From the NCBI GenBank assembly GCA_045807765.1, contig JBJMGU010000186.1, positions 1 through 36,294 on the forward strand: DNA of 36,294 nt, in the 5' to 3' direction. This DNA comes from DATENM01 sp045807765. Lineage in GTDB: Bacteria > Acidobacteriota > Blastocatellia > UBA7656. Position 1 is the first letter of the stretch. Every line of letters begins with the position of its first letter. This document shows positions 27,686-36,255 of this stretch, piece by piece. The position numbers were made by a program, and so were the translations under genes. Under the pieces are notes generated by a model that saw nothing but the letters and a program-made list of their open reading frames with translations, did not search any database and was not told the origin of the DNA.

Positions 27686-28000
27686 TCAGCCGATCAGGTT
27701 AATGATCTGTTCGCAGTCGGCGGCGGAAATCTCTGTGAAGTCAACGTCGAAGCCTTTGGTGAAGTTGTGATTGCTGACGACGCCGGTGGTGCAGACCTGG
27801 TGGCCGTTGGGCAGATTAAAGCGTAGCAAAACGCGTGTGCCGGTCACGTGCGGAATAAAGCTCTCGATAAAGGCACGGCGCGGCGTCAGATTGAAGAGGC
27901 GGCAGTCGCGTCCGCTGCCCTGCGCTTCGCAGCGCGCCCGCAACTCGCCTGTGTAAACTGCTTGCCTGCCTGAAGAGGCGCAAACTCCCATAGCCGTCAT
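27686..28000 (-). CDS. PilZ-like small protein, degenerate motif
   Basis: 104 residues with the beta-barrel rhythm of a PilZ domain: CRLFNLTPRRAFIES in the place of the D/NxSxxG motif, then LLRFNLPNGHQVCTTGVVSNHNFTKGFDVDFTEIS, typical of the second half. The usual RxxxR before the first strand is not convincing, and NxTxxxA replaces NxSxxG, so cyclic-di-GMP binding is doubtful. GGAGAACGAGG precedes the ATG at 28000. It is transcribed toward the TolC gene and is convergent with it. The alternative is a non-binding PilZ relative acting by protein contact. Confidence 0.7.
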   Translation of the reverse strand: MTAMGVCASSGRQAVYTGELRARCEAQGSGRDCRLFNLTPRRAFIESFIPHVTGTRVLLRFNLPNGHQVCTTGVVSNHNFTKGFDVDFTEISAADCEQIINLIG

Positions 28001-28325
28001 AGCCTCGTTCTCCTTCTTATAGCTTCAGTTGGTGCAAAAACTAATTGCTTGCCAAGCCCTTAAGAATACACCACGATTGGCCCCAATTCAACAAATTCTT
28101 GGCGATAAACGCCTGTTGCGAGCGGCGCAAGCGGCGTAGAATAGGGGCGGCCCGCGCCAGAGTCATATAGTTCGGTGGCGCCAGGCGACTAATCAATCAG
28201 GTGAGACGGTTCACCACCGAGACACGCAGGTCACAAAGAAAACAGCAGGAAGCCCTGATGCTCTCTTTGTGTGTTTTATGCCTTCGTGGTGAATCCCCTG
28301 GCGGCAAGCGGACGGAGGAGAGGTC
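28001..28325. other. Intergenic region upstream of the first DUF1800 gene
   Basis: 325 bp between divergent genes. It contains a weak promoter candidate TTGCGA (28116-28121), 15 nt, TAGAAT (28137-28142), and the inverted repeat at 28210-28293. GGAGGAGAGG before 28326 is the ribosome site of the DUF1800 gene. No gene is seen. Confidence 0.4.
28210..28293. repeat. TTCACCAC...GTGGTGAA inverted repeat
   Basis: An 84-bp segment starts TTCACCACCGAGACACGCAG and ends CCTTCGTGGTGAA; inner parts TCACAAAG and CTTTGTG also pair. I recognise its general form (TTCACCAC.GAG.CAC) as a dispersed inverted repeat seen in many soil bacteria, from memory only. Confidence 0.5.
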
Positions 28326-29783
28326 ATGGCGACTTTGAGCTACGACGAGGCAGCGCACCTGTTGCGCCGCATGGGATTCGGCGGCCCACCCGAAGAGATT
28401 GACGCGCTGGCCACCCGCGGGCGCGAAGGCGCTGTTGATTACCTGATCGCTTACACTCAAATTGATAACCGCGCGATGGAAGATCAGTTGCGGCGCGGCT
28501 TCAATTTTTCCGACCCGTCTGACGTCAGCAAATTCAGCCTCTCTGACCTGCAACGCTGGTGGTTCGCCCGCATGGTCCTGACTAGCCGGCCCTTTGAAGA
28601 GAAGATGACGCTCTTCTGGCACAACCACTTTGCCACCGCTGCCTCGAAGGTGCCGGACCTCTTTCTGTACATTCAGAATCTCAAGCTGCGGCAGAGTGCG
28701 CTGGCGCGCTTCGACGATCTGTTGCTGACGGTCGCGCAAGACCCGGCTATGCTCCTCTGGCTCGATGGCCTGACCAATGTCGCCGGCAAGCCGAACGAGA
28801 ACTTTGGCCGCGAGCTGCAAGAGTTGTTTACGATGGGCATTCGCGATGTCGTTACTGGCGAGCCGAACTACACGGAGGCGGATGTCAAAGAGGTCGCGCG
28901 CGCTTTCACCGGCTGGAAAGTCTTCCACCCACGCGAGAGCGCCGACCCTTACGACTTCCAATTCGTCGTCAACCCGCCGGAGCATGACAACACGGCGAAG
29001 ACCATCTATGCCGGGACGCCTTATCAAGCCAGCGGCAATCTCAGCGGCGAAGACGTCATCGCGCTGATCTGCGCCCGTCGCGCGACGGCGCGCTTTCTGG
29101 TGGCGAAGCTGTTCAAGTTCTTCGTCTATCCCTTGAACGATAGCGCCGCCGATCATGCCACGGTCGAGAAGTTCGCCAACCTCTATCTCAACAACAATCA
29201 CTCGATCAAAGAACTGGTGCGCGCCATCTTCACTTCCGATGAGTTCTACAGCGAGCGCGCCTTCTTCTCTCTCGTCAAGCAGCCGGTTGAATTGATCGTC
29301 GGCGGCATTCGCATGCTCGGCGCCGATTATCTGTTCGGCACCACCGCCTTTCAAGGCAACGCCAACCTGCCGGCCATCCTGGCGCAGTTCCTCGGCCAGG
29401 CGTTATTCAATCCGCCCGACGTTGCCGGCTGGCGACTCGGTCTGGACTGGATCAACACCTCGACGTTGCTCAACCGTTTTACTTTCGCCACCTTCCTTGC
29501 GACCAGCCGCCAAGGTAACGATCCGCAGCCGGGAATTTACCTATCGCACGCGCGGCTGCAAGAACTGACCGGCAAGAAGTCGAAGAAGGTCGTAAAGGCT
29601 TTCCTCTCGCAGCTCGGGCCGCTCACGGTTGACGGCGCGACAACTCGTGCCTTGATCGATTATTTGGAAAAAGACGACGCCGGCAACGCCGTCGGCTTTC
29701 ACCGCACAGACCCGCTGATCGATAAGAAGGTTCGCGGCCTGATTCACCTGATTATGTGCCTGTCAGAGTTCCAGTTGAACTGA
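28326..29783 (+). CDS. DUF1800 family protein, copy 1
   Basis: 485 residues of the DUF1800 family, whose members are mainly helical and nearly always encoded next to DUF1501 genes; their biochemical role is not established. Typical segments: SYDEAAHLLRRMGFGG at the start, EKMTLFWHNHFATAASKV (about 90-107), NENFGRELQELFTMGIRD and VKEVARAFTGWK, and FLGQALFNPPDVAGWR near 355. No signal peptide is visible. It ends 11 bp before a Tat-type DUF1501 gene, so the two are probably cotranscribed. It is paralogous to the gene at 31965. Confidence 0.93.
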   Translation: MATLSYDEAAHLLRRMGFGGPPEEIDALATRGREGAVDYLIAYTQIDNRAMEDQLRRGFNFSDPSDVSKFSLSDLQRWWFARMVLTSRPFEEKMTLFWHNHFATAASKVPDLFLYIQNLKLRQSALARFDDLLLTVAQDPAMLLWLDGLTNVAGKPNENFGRELQELFTMGIRDVVTGEPNYTEADVKEVARAFTGWKVFHPRESADPYDFQFVVNPPEHDNTAKTIYAGTPYQASGNLSGEDVIALICARRATARFLVAKLFKFFVYPLNDSAADHATVEKFANLYLNNNHSIKELVRAIFTSDEFYSERAFFSLVKQPVELIVGGIRMLGADYLFGTTAFQGNANLPAILAQFLGQALFNPPDVAGWRLGLDWINTSTLLNRFTFATFLATSRQGNDPQPGIYLSHARLQELTGKKSKKVVKAFLSQLGPLTVDGATTRALIDYLEKDDAGNAVGFHRTDPLIDKKVRGLIHLIMCLSEFQLN

Positions 29784-29794
29784 GGAGAACGCTC

Positions 29795-31096
29795 ATGCCG
29801 ATTAGCAGACGACAATTCATCAAGCGCAGCGCCGCGGCGGTGACGGTCGGCGTCGTCGTGCCGCAATGGCTTGCCGGCACGGCGCGCGGCCAGCACGCAG
29901 AGCTTACAGGCAACCGGCGCTTCGTCATCATTCAACTGGCCGGCGGCAACGACGGCTTGAATACGGTCGTGCCTTATACGGATGCGCGCTACTCCGCGCT
30001 GCGCCCGATGCTGGCATGGAAGGAAGCTGAGTTGAAGACTGCCGCGGGCGCTTCGACGATTATCTCTGACCGCTTTGGCCTGCACCCGGCGCTCAGCGAG
30101 ATCAAGTCGCTTTATGACGCCAACCGTGTCGCCATTGTCACAGGCGTCGGCTACCCGGAAGCGACGCTGTCGCATTTTCTTTCGATGGACATCTGGCACA
30201 CGGCGGACTTGAGCGGCCTGGCAAGTCGCGGCTGGCTTGGCCGTTTCGCAGACCTGGCGCTGGTCGGTAAGTCGAACCTCTCGGCGCTCTCCATCGGCAG
30301 CCTCGACACGCCGAAGACGTTTTACGCGGCGCACTTTGTCACCCCGAACATTCTCAACCTCGATCTCTACCAGTTCATCGCCGACGGCGCTTATCCGGGC
30401 GATTACAACAACCAGCTCAACGCCTTCAACCTGGCGGCGACGCGCAGCTTTGCCGCAGACACGTTGATGGGCGCGATCAACAAGACGGCTTTTGAATCGG
30501 TCAGCGGCGCGCAGCTCGTTCAGCAAGCCGCCCGCACTTATCAGTCATCGGTTGTCTACCCGACGGACAATCCGCTCGCCGTCGGTTTGAAGCTGGCGGC
30601 GCAATTGATGACGACCGTGCCCGAAGCGGCGATTCTTTACGTGCGGCTCGACGGCTTCGATCACCATGCGGATCAAGTCGCGCATCGCAACGGCCAGGTG
30701 GATAAACTGGCGGGCGCGGGCACCAACCACTTCAACCTGATGCGCTGGTTCTCGCAGGCGGTGAAGCTCTTTTACGACGACCTCACGGAACATGGGCTGA
30801 CCGACAACACAGTCATCATGCAATGGTCAGAGTTCGGGCGGCGACCGGGCGAGAATGCGTCGTTCGGCACCGATCACGGCTCGTCGGCGCCGCTATTCGT
30901 CATCGGCAACCCTGTGCGCGGCGGCGTCTATGGCGAGCAGCCGTCGCTTGCGGCAACGGCATTGGACATGGCAGGCAATCCGGGTTTCACCGTAGACTTT
31001 CGCGCCGTCTACGCGACGTTGCTCGACCGCTGGTTGGGCGTAAATCCTGTTGAGGTCTTGGGCGCGAGCTATGAAAACATCGGCTTCCTGCCGTAA
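29795..31096 (+). CDS. DUF1501 family protein, Tat-exported, copy 1
   Basis: 433 residues from the ATG at 29795, preceded by GAGGAGA. The N-terminus is a twin-arginine signal (RRQFIKRSAAAVTVGVVVPQ, then WLAGTARG), so it should be exported folded. The mature part has GGNDGLNTVVPYTDARY, HFLSMDIWHTAD, DGFDHHADQ and WSEFGRRPGENASFGTDHG, a pattern related to the alkaline phosphatase/sulfatase fold with His/Asp that could bind metal. No enzymatic activity is proven for the family. It pairs with the DUF1800 gene just upstream. Confidence 0.92.
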   Translation: MPISRRQFIKRSAAAVTVGVVVPQWLAGTARGQHAELTGNRRFVIIQLAGGNDGLNTVVPYTDARYSALRPMLAWKEAELKTAAGASTIISDRFGLHPALSEIKSLYDANRVAIVTGVGYPEATLSHFLSMDIWHTADLSGLASRGWLGRFADLALVGKSNLSALSIGSLDTPKTFYAAHFVTPNILNLDLYQFIADGAYPGDYNNQLNAFNLAATRSFAADTLMGAINKTAFESVSGAQLVQQAARTYQSSVVYPTDNPLAVGLKLAAQLMTTVPEAAILYVRLDGFDHHADQVAHRNGQVDKLAGAGTNHFNLMRWFSQAVKLFYDDLTEHGLTDNTVIMQWSEFGRRPGENASFGTDHGSSAPLFVIGNPVRGGVYGEQPSLAATALDMAGNPGFTVDFRAVYATLLDRWLGVNPVEVLGASYENIGFLP

Positions 31097-31163
31097 TCCT
31101 GCGCCCGGATAATCCGGCTTGCCGAGCCATGACAAAACGCTTTCCCGCCGCCGACAGGCGCGA

Positions 31164-31169
31164 TATAAT
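31164..31169 (+). promoter_or_regulatory. -10 box upstream of the deformylase-like gene
   Basis: A perfect TATAAT at 31164-31169, about 75 bp before the ATG at 31243. The -35 region (TTTCCC, 31141-31146) is poor. This suggests that the gene has its own transcription start between the two DUF pairs. Confidence 0.4.
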
Positions 31170-31242
31170 TCTCTCCGACAATTGAGCGGAAGTCCTCACC
31201 TTCCACAATCGTTCAACTTGGTCTCTTGCGGGAGCACGTCTG

Positions 31243-31755
31243 ATGCCGGGACGCGAAATCTTACAATTGGGCAATCCCTTGCTCTGGCAGCCGTCGGTGC
31301 CGGTTGTTGAGATTGCCGCGACCGATACACAAGCGATCATTCGCGACCTGAGCGATACGCTCGCCGGCTTTCGCGAGCGCACGGGATTCGGACGCGGCAT
31401 CGCCGCGCCGCAGATTGGTGCGTTGCAACGGATGATCTTCATTCGCCTACAGCCCGCAGGCTTTGCGGGCGCGCTGATCAACCCGGCCATCGTCTGGAGC
31501 AGCCCGCAGCGCTTCGAGTTGTGGGATGACTGTTTCAGCTTTCCCGACTTGATGGTGCGCTTGGAGCGCGCCGTCAGCGTTCGCGTCGCCTATCAGGACG
31601 AGCGCGGCAACCGGCAGACCATCGAAGCCGAAGGCGATCTGTCGGAGTTGTTGCAGCACGAGATCGATCATCTGCACGGCATTCTCGCAATTGATCGCGC
31701 CGTCGCGCCTCACGCCTTGATGACGCGCGCCGAGTGGCTGCGGCAATCAAGGTAA
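31243..31755 (+). CDS. Peptide deformylase-like protein
   Basis: 170 residues, the length of a deformylase, which removes the formyl group from new proteins. Motif 1 is GRGIAAPQIG (50-59) and motif 3 is LLQHEIDHLHG with His139, Glu140 and His143. In motif 2 the metal Cys97 is kept but its surroundings are WDDCFSFPDL instead of the usual EGCLS. This variant recurs in a recognised side branch of deformylases, so it is probably a working metallo-enzyme, although its substrate may differ. It lies alone between two DUF1800/DUF1501 pairs, without fmt. The ATG at 31243 follows GGGAG at an 8-nt distance. Confidence 0.85.
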   Translation: MPGREILQLGNPLLWQPSVPVVEIAATDTQAIIRDLSDTLAGFRERTGFGRGIAAPQIGALQRMIFIRLQPAGFAGALINPAIVWSSPQRFELWDDCFSFPDLMVRLERAVSVRVAYQDERGNRQTIEAEGDLSELLQHEIDHLHGILAIDRAVAPHALMTRAEWLRQSR

Positions 31756-31964
31756 GCGCAAAAACATTTTCAGACTTTTTGACCCTGGCGACGGTCTGAG
31801 AAGACGTAGCCAATGAAGCCGTGTAGATCGGAAGTCGTGCGTGATGGCTGTCTCTCAGCCGGCGCGGCGTTCCTGTAGACGGCCTGCCCCTTGCAAAAAC
31901 GCAGCGCCGAAGGCGGACTGTCGCATCAATCGGCAGTCGGGCAATCTAAGGAGGAGGACAACCC

Positions 31965-33419
31965 ATGGCCAGCTTAAACTACGATGAAGCTGCGCATCTG
32001 CTCAGACGCGCGGGCTTCGGCGGCACGCCGGAGGACCTTGACAGTCTCGCCACCCGAGGCCGCGAAGGCGCCGTTGATTATCTACTCAACTATTCCCAGA
32101 TCAACAATCAGGCGATGGACGATCTGCTCAAGGCGAGCTTCGATTTTTCCGACCCGAGCGACAATCAAAAATTCAGCAACGGCGAGATTCGCCGCTGGTG
32201 GGTGACGCGCATGGTGGCGACGCAGCGCCAGTTCGAAGAGAAGATGACGCTCTTCTGGCACAACCATTTTGCCACCGGCAGCTCGAAAGTGCAGGACGTC
32301 TATATGTACGTCCAGAACCTCAAGCTGCGGCAGGGCGCACTGGGGCGCTTCGATGATCTGTTGCTGACGGTCGCGCAAGACCCGGCCATGCTCATCTGGC
32401 TCGACAACATCACCAACGTGCTCGGCAGGCCGAACGAGAACTTTGGCCGCGAGCTGCAAGAGCTATTCACGATGGGCATCAACGATGTCGTTACCGGCAC
32501 GGCGAATTACACCGAAAACGATGTCAAAGAAGTGGCGCGCGCCTTCACCGGCTGGAACTTTCAGCGCGCGCAAGGCAGTCCGTACAGCTTTACCTTCCGG
32601 GTCGTCAACAATCAGCACGACAACGGCGCCAAGACCATCTATGCCGGGACGCCTTATCAAGCCAGCGGCAATCTCAGCGGCGAAGACGTTATCACGGTGA
32701 TCGCCAACCGCCCGGCGACGGCGCGCTACCTGACCTGGAAGCTCTGGAACTTCTTCGTCTACCCGCTGACGACCAGCAGCGCCGACAAAGCGACGATTGA
32801 TCGTTTTGCCAACGTTTATCTCAACAATAATCATTCGATCAAAGAGCTAGTGCGGGCCATCTTCACTTCCGACGAATTCTTCAGCGAGCGCGCCTTCTTC
32901 TCTCTCGTCAAGCAACCCATCGAGCTGGTGGTCGGGGCGCTGCGCATGATCGGCGGCACCTACTTGCCGGGCACCACGGTCGGCGCGGGCAATCCGCGCA
33001 CGTCGAACGTGCCTTCGGCACTTTCGCGCAACATGGGGCAAGACCTGTTCAACCCGCCCGACGTTGCCGGCTGGGATTTCAATCTCGGCTGGGTCAACAC
33101 CGCCAGCATGCTCGAACGCTTCAACTTCACCAATACGCTGATGACGAACCGCAACACCACGAACCCCGGCATCTTCGTGACCACCGAGCAACTGAAGAAG
33201 TATGTTAAAGGCAACACCAAGAAGACGGTCAAAAACTTCCTGTCAACGCTTGGGCCGCTGTCTGTCGGTAAGCCGGTCATTAAACCCTTGCAGGCGTATC
33301 TGACGACCGGCGACAACGGCCAGGAGATCGAATACACCACGGACGACGCTTACGTTGACAAGAAGATTCGCGGCCTCGTCCACCAGATCATGTGCCTGCC
33401 GGAGTTCCAGTTGAATTAG
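31965..33419 (+). CDS. DUF1800 family protein, copy 2
   Basis: 484 residues, collinear with copy 1 over its entire length (SYDEAAHLLRRAGFGGT, EKMTLFWHNHFATGSSKV, NENFGRELQELFTMGIND, LFNPPDVAGWDFN). AAGGAGGAGG stands before the ATG. Some DNA blocks are identical to copy 1, for example 59 bp at 32631-32689 against 28998-29056, while other parts differ strongly. No signal peptide is visible. It ends 15 bp before the second Tat-type DUF1501 gene. Confidence 0.93.
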   Translation: MASLNYDEAAHLLRRAGFGGTPEDLDSLATRGREGAVDYLLNYSQINNQAMDDLLKASFDFSDPSDNQKFSNGEIRRWWVTRMVATQRQFEEKMTLFWHNHFATGSSKVQDVYMYVQNLKLRQGALGRFDDLLLTVAQDPAMLIWLDNITNVLGRPNENFGRELQELFTMGINDVVTGTANYTENDVKEVARAFTGWNFQRAQGSPYSFTFRVVNNQHDNGAKTIYAGTPYQASGNLSGEDVITVIANRPATARYLTWKLWNFFVYPLTTSSADKATIDRFANVYLNNNHSIKELVRAIFTSDEFFSERAFFSLVKQPIELVVGALRMIGGTYLPGTTVGAGNPRTSNVPSALSRNMGQDLFNPPDVAGWDFNLGWVNTASMLERFNFTNTLMTNRNTTNPGIFVTTEQLKKYVKGNTKKTVKNFLSTLGPLSVGKPVIKPLQAYLTTGDNGQEIEYTTDDAYVDKKIRGLVHQIMCLPEFQLN

Positions 33420-33434
33420 GAGGGGAGGAGAGTT

Positions 33435-34733
33435 ATGCCAATCAACAGACGTCAATTTATCAAGCGCAGCGCCACGGCGGTCACGGTCAGCATGGTGATG
33501 CCCAAGCTCTGGCTGGGGCGGGCCGATGCCCGCGAGGTCAATGCCGCCGACCGCCGCATCTTCCTGGTGATTCAAATGGCTGGCGGCAACGATGGCCTGA
33601 ATACCGTCGTCCCGTACGCCGATTCCAAGTATCAGCAGTTGCGGCCCACCCTCGGATTCAAGGACACGGAGCTTAAAGACGCGCAGGGCCACTCGATGAT
33701 CCTCAACAACAGCCTCGGCCTGCACCCGGCGCTCAGCGAGATCAAGTCGCTTTATGACGCCAACCACGTCGCCATTGTCACAGGCGTCGGCTACCCGTCG
33801 GCCAACCTGTCGCACTTTCTCTCGCAAGACATCTGGCAGACGGCCAACACCAGTGGCGGGATCGGCAATGGCTGGCTCGGCAAGTATGCGGATCAGAAGC
33901 TGGTCGGCCAGAGCGGACTGGCGGCGGTTTCCGTCGGCGGCTCGCTGCCGAAAGCCATGTTCGCCGATCACTATGTCGCGCCGAACATCTCGCCGGCAAA
34001 CGGCGCAGACCCGTTCGCTAACTACCAGTACCTGACCGACCCGCGCAACGCCGGCGACAAGAACAATCAGGTTAACACCTTCAAGACGACGAACACGCGC
34101 AGCTTTGCCGCCGACAGTTTTGTCAGCGCCATCGCCAAAGCCGGCTTCGGCGCTGAAGAAGGCGCGGTGCAGTTGCGCACCGCCGTGGCGGGCTACAACT
34201 CGACGGTGACCTATCCGACCAGCTCGCTGGCTTCGGCCATGCGCATGGTCGCGCAGATCGCCACGACCGTAGCCGACGCCAACCTGTTTTATGTGCAGCT
34301 CGGCGGCTTCGATCATCACTCGGCAGAGATCGGCAGCAATCAAGCGCCGACGGATAAGACGGTCGGCCAGCACGCGGCGCTGCTCGGGCAACTGTCGCAA
34401 GCGATCAAGACGTTTTATGACGACATGGCGGCGCACAACCTCGCCGACAATGTCATGCTGATGACCTGGTCAGAGTTTGGCCGCCGTCCCAACGAGAACG
34501 CCTCGCGCGGCACAGATCACGGCACAGCCTCTGTACAGATGATCGTCGGCAACCCTGTGCACGGCGGCGTCTACGGCGAGCAGCCGTCGCTGACGGACCT
34601 GGACAGCGCCGGCAACATGAAGTTCAAGGTGGACTTCCGCGCCGTCTACGCGACGATCCTCGACAAATGGCTCAGCGCCGACTCGAAGGCCATTCTTGGC
34701 GGCCAGTTCGAGAACATCGGCTTCCTCGGCTGA
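33435..34733 (+). CDS. DUF1501 family protein, Tat-exported, copy 2
   Basis: 432 residues. The Tat signal is RRQFIKRSATAVTVSMVMPK followed by LWLGRADA. Core segments match copy 1: AGGNDGLNTVVPYADSKY, HFLSQDIWQTAN, LGGFDHHSAE, TWSEFGRRPNENASRGTDHG and FENIGFLG at the end. The region 33717-33797 is the same as 30077-30157 of copy 1 except for two bases. It is the second gene of the second pair. Confidence 0.93.
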   Translation: MPINRRQFIKRSATAVTVSMVMPKLWLGRADAREVNAADRRIFLVIQMAGGNDGLNTVVPYADSKYQQLRPTLGFKDTELKDAQGHSMILNNSLGLHPALSEIKSLYDANHVAIVTGVGYPSANLSHFLSQDIWQTANTSGGIGNGWLGKYADQKLVGQSGLAAVSVGGSLPKAMFADHYVAPNISPANGADPFANYQYLTDPRNAGDKNNQVNTFKTTNTRSFAADSFVSAIAKAGFGAEEGAVQLRTAVAGYNSTVTYPTSSLASAMRMVAQIATTVADANLFYVQLGGFDHHSAEIGSNQAPTDKTVGQHAALLGQLSQAIKTFYDDMAAHNLADNVMLMTWSEFGRRPNENASRGTDHGTASVQMIVGNPVHGGVYGEQPSLTDLDSAGNMKFKVDFRAVYATILDKWLSADSKAILGGQFENIGFLG

Positions 34734-34900
34734 GTGAAGCGTGGGCTGAGGGACGAAGGTACGATCTCGCCTCTCAGCCATGTATTTTTGCCATCGCCCT
34801 TATCTCTACTTATTGGGGAAATCCCTGCAAAACTGCGTCTGTGGGTGCGTTCAATAAATAAATAAGCAAACAAGCGTGGGAAGAAAGGCAAACAGCCACA

Positions 34901-36082
34901 ATGCTTGGATTGAATTACAAAAAGAAGCTTCAGGCGGTTGCGCTGCTATTGACGATCACGGCGGTCGTTTATGCCAAGATCACCGGGCCGGAGCCAGGCT
35001 ATACGAATGCGCCGAATGACCTGGGCAATTGTGTCGCCTGTCACGACACTTTTCACATCGAGAACGTCGGGCCGGGCAGTGTGACGGTGAGCGGCGGCCC
35101 CATCAACGGCCTCTACCAGCCCGGCCAGCAGTACACCTTGACGATTACTGTGGCACAGGGCGGCGACCGACGGGCCTATGGATTTCAAATGACAGCGCTC
35201 GATACCTCGAACCATCGCGCCGGCACGCTGGCATCGCTCAACGGCGATACACAGGTGCTTTCTGAAACGGGCTTTGGCGGGCGCCAGTACATCGAGCACA
35301 CGCAGCAGGGAACCATACCGAATGCCGCCAACAGCCGCGTATGGCAGGTGCGCTGGACGGCGCCGGATACCGATGTCGGCACGGTGGTTTTTTATATCGC
35401 TGGCAATGCCGCGAATGGCAACGGCACCAATCAAGGCGATTACATTTACACAAACAAATTCTTCACTGATTCTGCGACCAGTCACGTGACACTGACACTC
35501 GCCACTCATCTCGACGCCCAGGTACTCGAACCCGGCGCCCACGTTCGCGTCGATTGGGTCACGACTGGCACGTCGAACATTGATAACATCGAGGCGCGCT
35601 ATTCGACCGGCGATGGCGGGGACTTCCTGATCCAAAATCAAATCTTCTTCACGACCGACGGCAGCGTCACCGGCTTCAATTGGACGGTGCCGAATGTTCG
35701 CGCTACGGCGGCGCGCTTGCGCATCAGCGTCGGCACGAAGTCGGGCGCGCCGGTCGCCAACACCATCAGCGCGCCTTTCACGATCAACGGCGCCGGCCCG
35801 CCGCTGCCGATGATCTCCAGCGCCACTGTGCAGGGCAAGAAGCTATTCATCAGCGGCCAGAACTTCGGAGAAGGCGCGACACTGTTTATGTGCGACACCT
35901 GCGCGCAGCCTGCAAACGACGGCAGCAAGGTCAAGAAGACATTTAACGACGACACCACGCCGGCGACCTTGTTGGTCTCGAACAAAGGCGGCAAGAGCGT
36001 CGCTTCAGGGCAGACCGTTAACTTGCAGGTGAAGAATCCCGATGGCTCGCTGTCGAACACTTTCACCTTCACGCGACCGTAG
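34901..36082 (+). CDS. Exported CXXCH / choice-anchor-V-like protein with IPT/TIG-like C-terminus
   Basis: 393 residues. A signal peptide (KKKLQAVALLLTITAVVYA) is followed by one heme-c-type motif CVACH (Cys44, Cys47, His48) in NDLGNCVACHDTFH. Residues about 45-190 look like the Reeler/choice-anchor-V beta-sandwich that follows such a motif in many bacterial surface proteins (YQPGQQYTLTITV, YGFQMTALD). A middle beta domain (about 205-300) and a C-terminal IPT/TIG-like domain (about 305-393, PMISSATVQGKKLFISGQNF) complete the protein. It is not clear whether the CXXCH really binds heme. It follows the second DUF1501 gene after 167 bp, on the same strand. Confidence 0.8.
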   Translation: MLGLNYKKKLQAVALLLTITAVVYAKITGPEPGYTNAPNDLGNCVACHDTFHIENVGPGSVTVSGGPINGLYQPGQQYTLTITVAQGGDRRAYGFQMTALDTSNHRAGTLASLNGDTQVLSETGFGGRQYIEHTQQGTIPNAANSRVWQVRWTAPDTDVGTVVFYIAGNAANGNGTNQGDYIYTNKFFTDSATSHVTLTLATHLDAQVLEPGAHVRVDWVTTGTSNIDNIEARYSTGDGGDFLIQNQIFFTTDGSVTGFNWTVPNVRATAARLRISVGTKSGAPVANTISAPFTINGAGPPLPMISSATVQGKKLFISGQNFGEGATLFMCDTCAQPANDGSKVKKTFNDDTTPATLLVSNKGGKSVASGQTVNLQVKNPDGSLSNTFTFTRP

Positions 36083-36101
36083 CCAGTTGTCAGTTGATTT
36101 C

Positions 36102-36200
36102 CTAGCTCCGTTAGGAGCGTGATGTTTATAGTCGTCGTGGCGCTTAAAAACTCAAGCCCCGGAGGGGCGCAATGTCGACAGTGCGCCCCTCCGGGGCAAT
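36102..36200. repeat. Palindromic composite repeat related to 16665-16815
   Basis: Units: 36102-36131 (starts CTAGCTCCGTTAGGAGCG and ends TGTTTATAG), 36153-36180 (CAAGCCCCGGAGGGGCGCAA...), and an inverted unit at 36181-36201 (GTGCGCCCCTCCGGGGCAATG). Unit sequence, spacing and the switch of orientation match the element after infB. Confidence 0.65.
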
Positions 36201-36215
36201 GGCATTAAGTTAAGT

Positions 36216-36255
36216 GAGCATAGACCAGCATAGCCATTTGCTGGTAAATATGCTC
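36216..36255. other. Two-part hairpin at the right edge of the window
   Basis: GAGCATA (36216-36222) pairs with TATGCTC (36249-36255) and ACCAGCA (36224-36230) with TGCTGGT (36239-36245), leaving small internal loops. An A-rich stretch follows and the window ends 39 bp later. It could be a terminator for an unseen gene, an operator or the end of a mobile element; the sequence available does not decide. Confidence 0.4.

Noticed and set aside
31825..31834. AGATCGGAAG, identical to the core of a common sequencing adapter, in the spacer after the deformylase-like gene
   Set aside because: Only 10 bases match and the bases after it do not continue the adapter; a chance match of this length in 36 kb is not rare. 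The flanking DNA reads as normal spacer.
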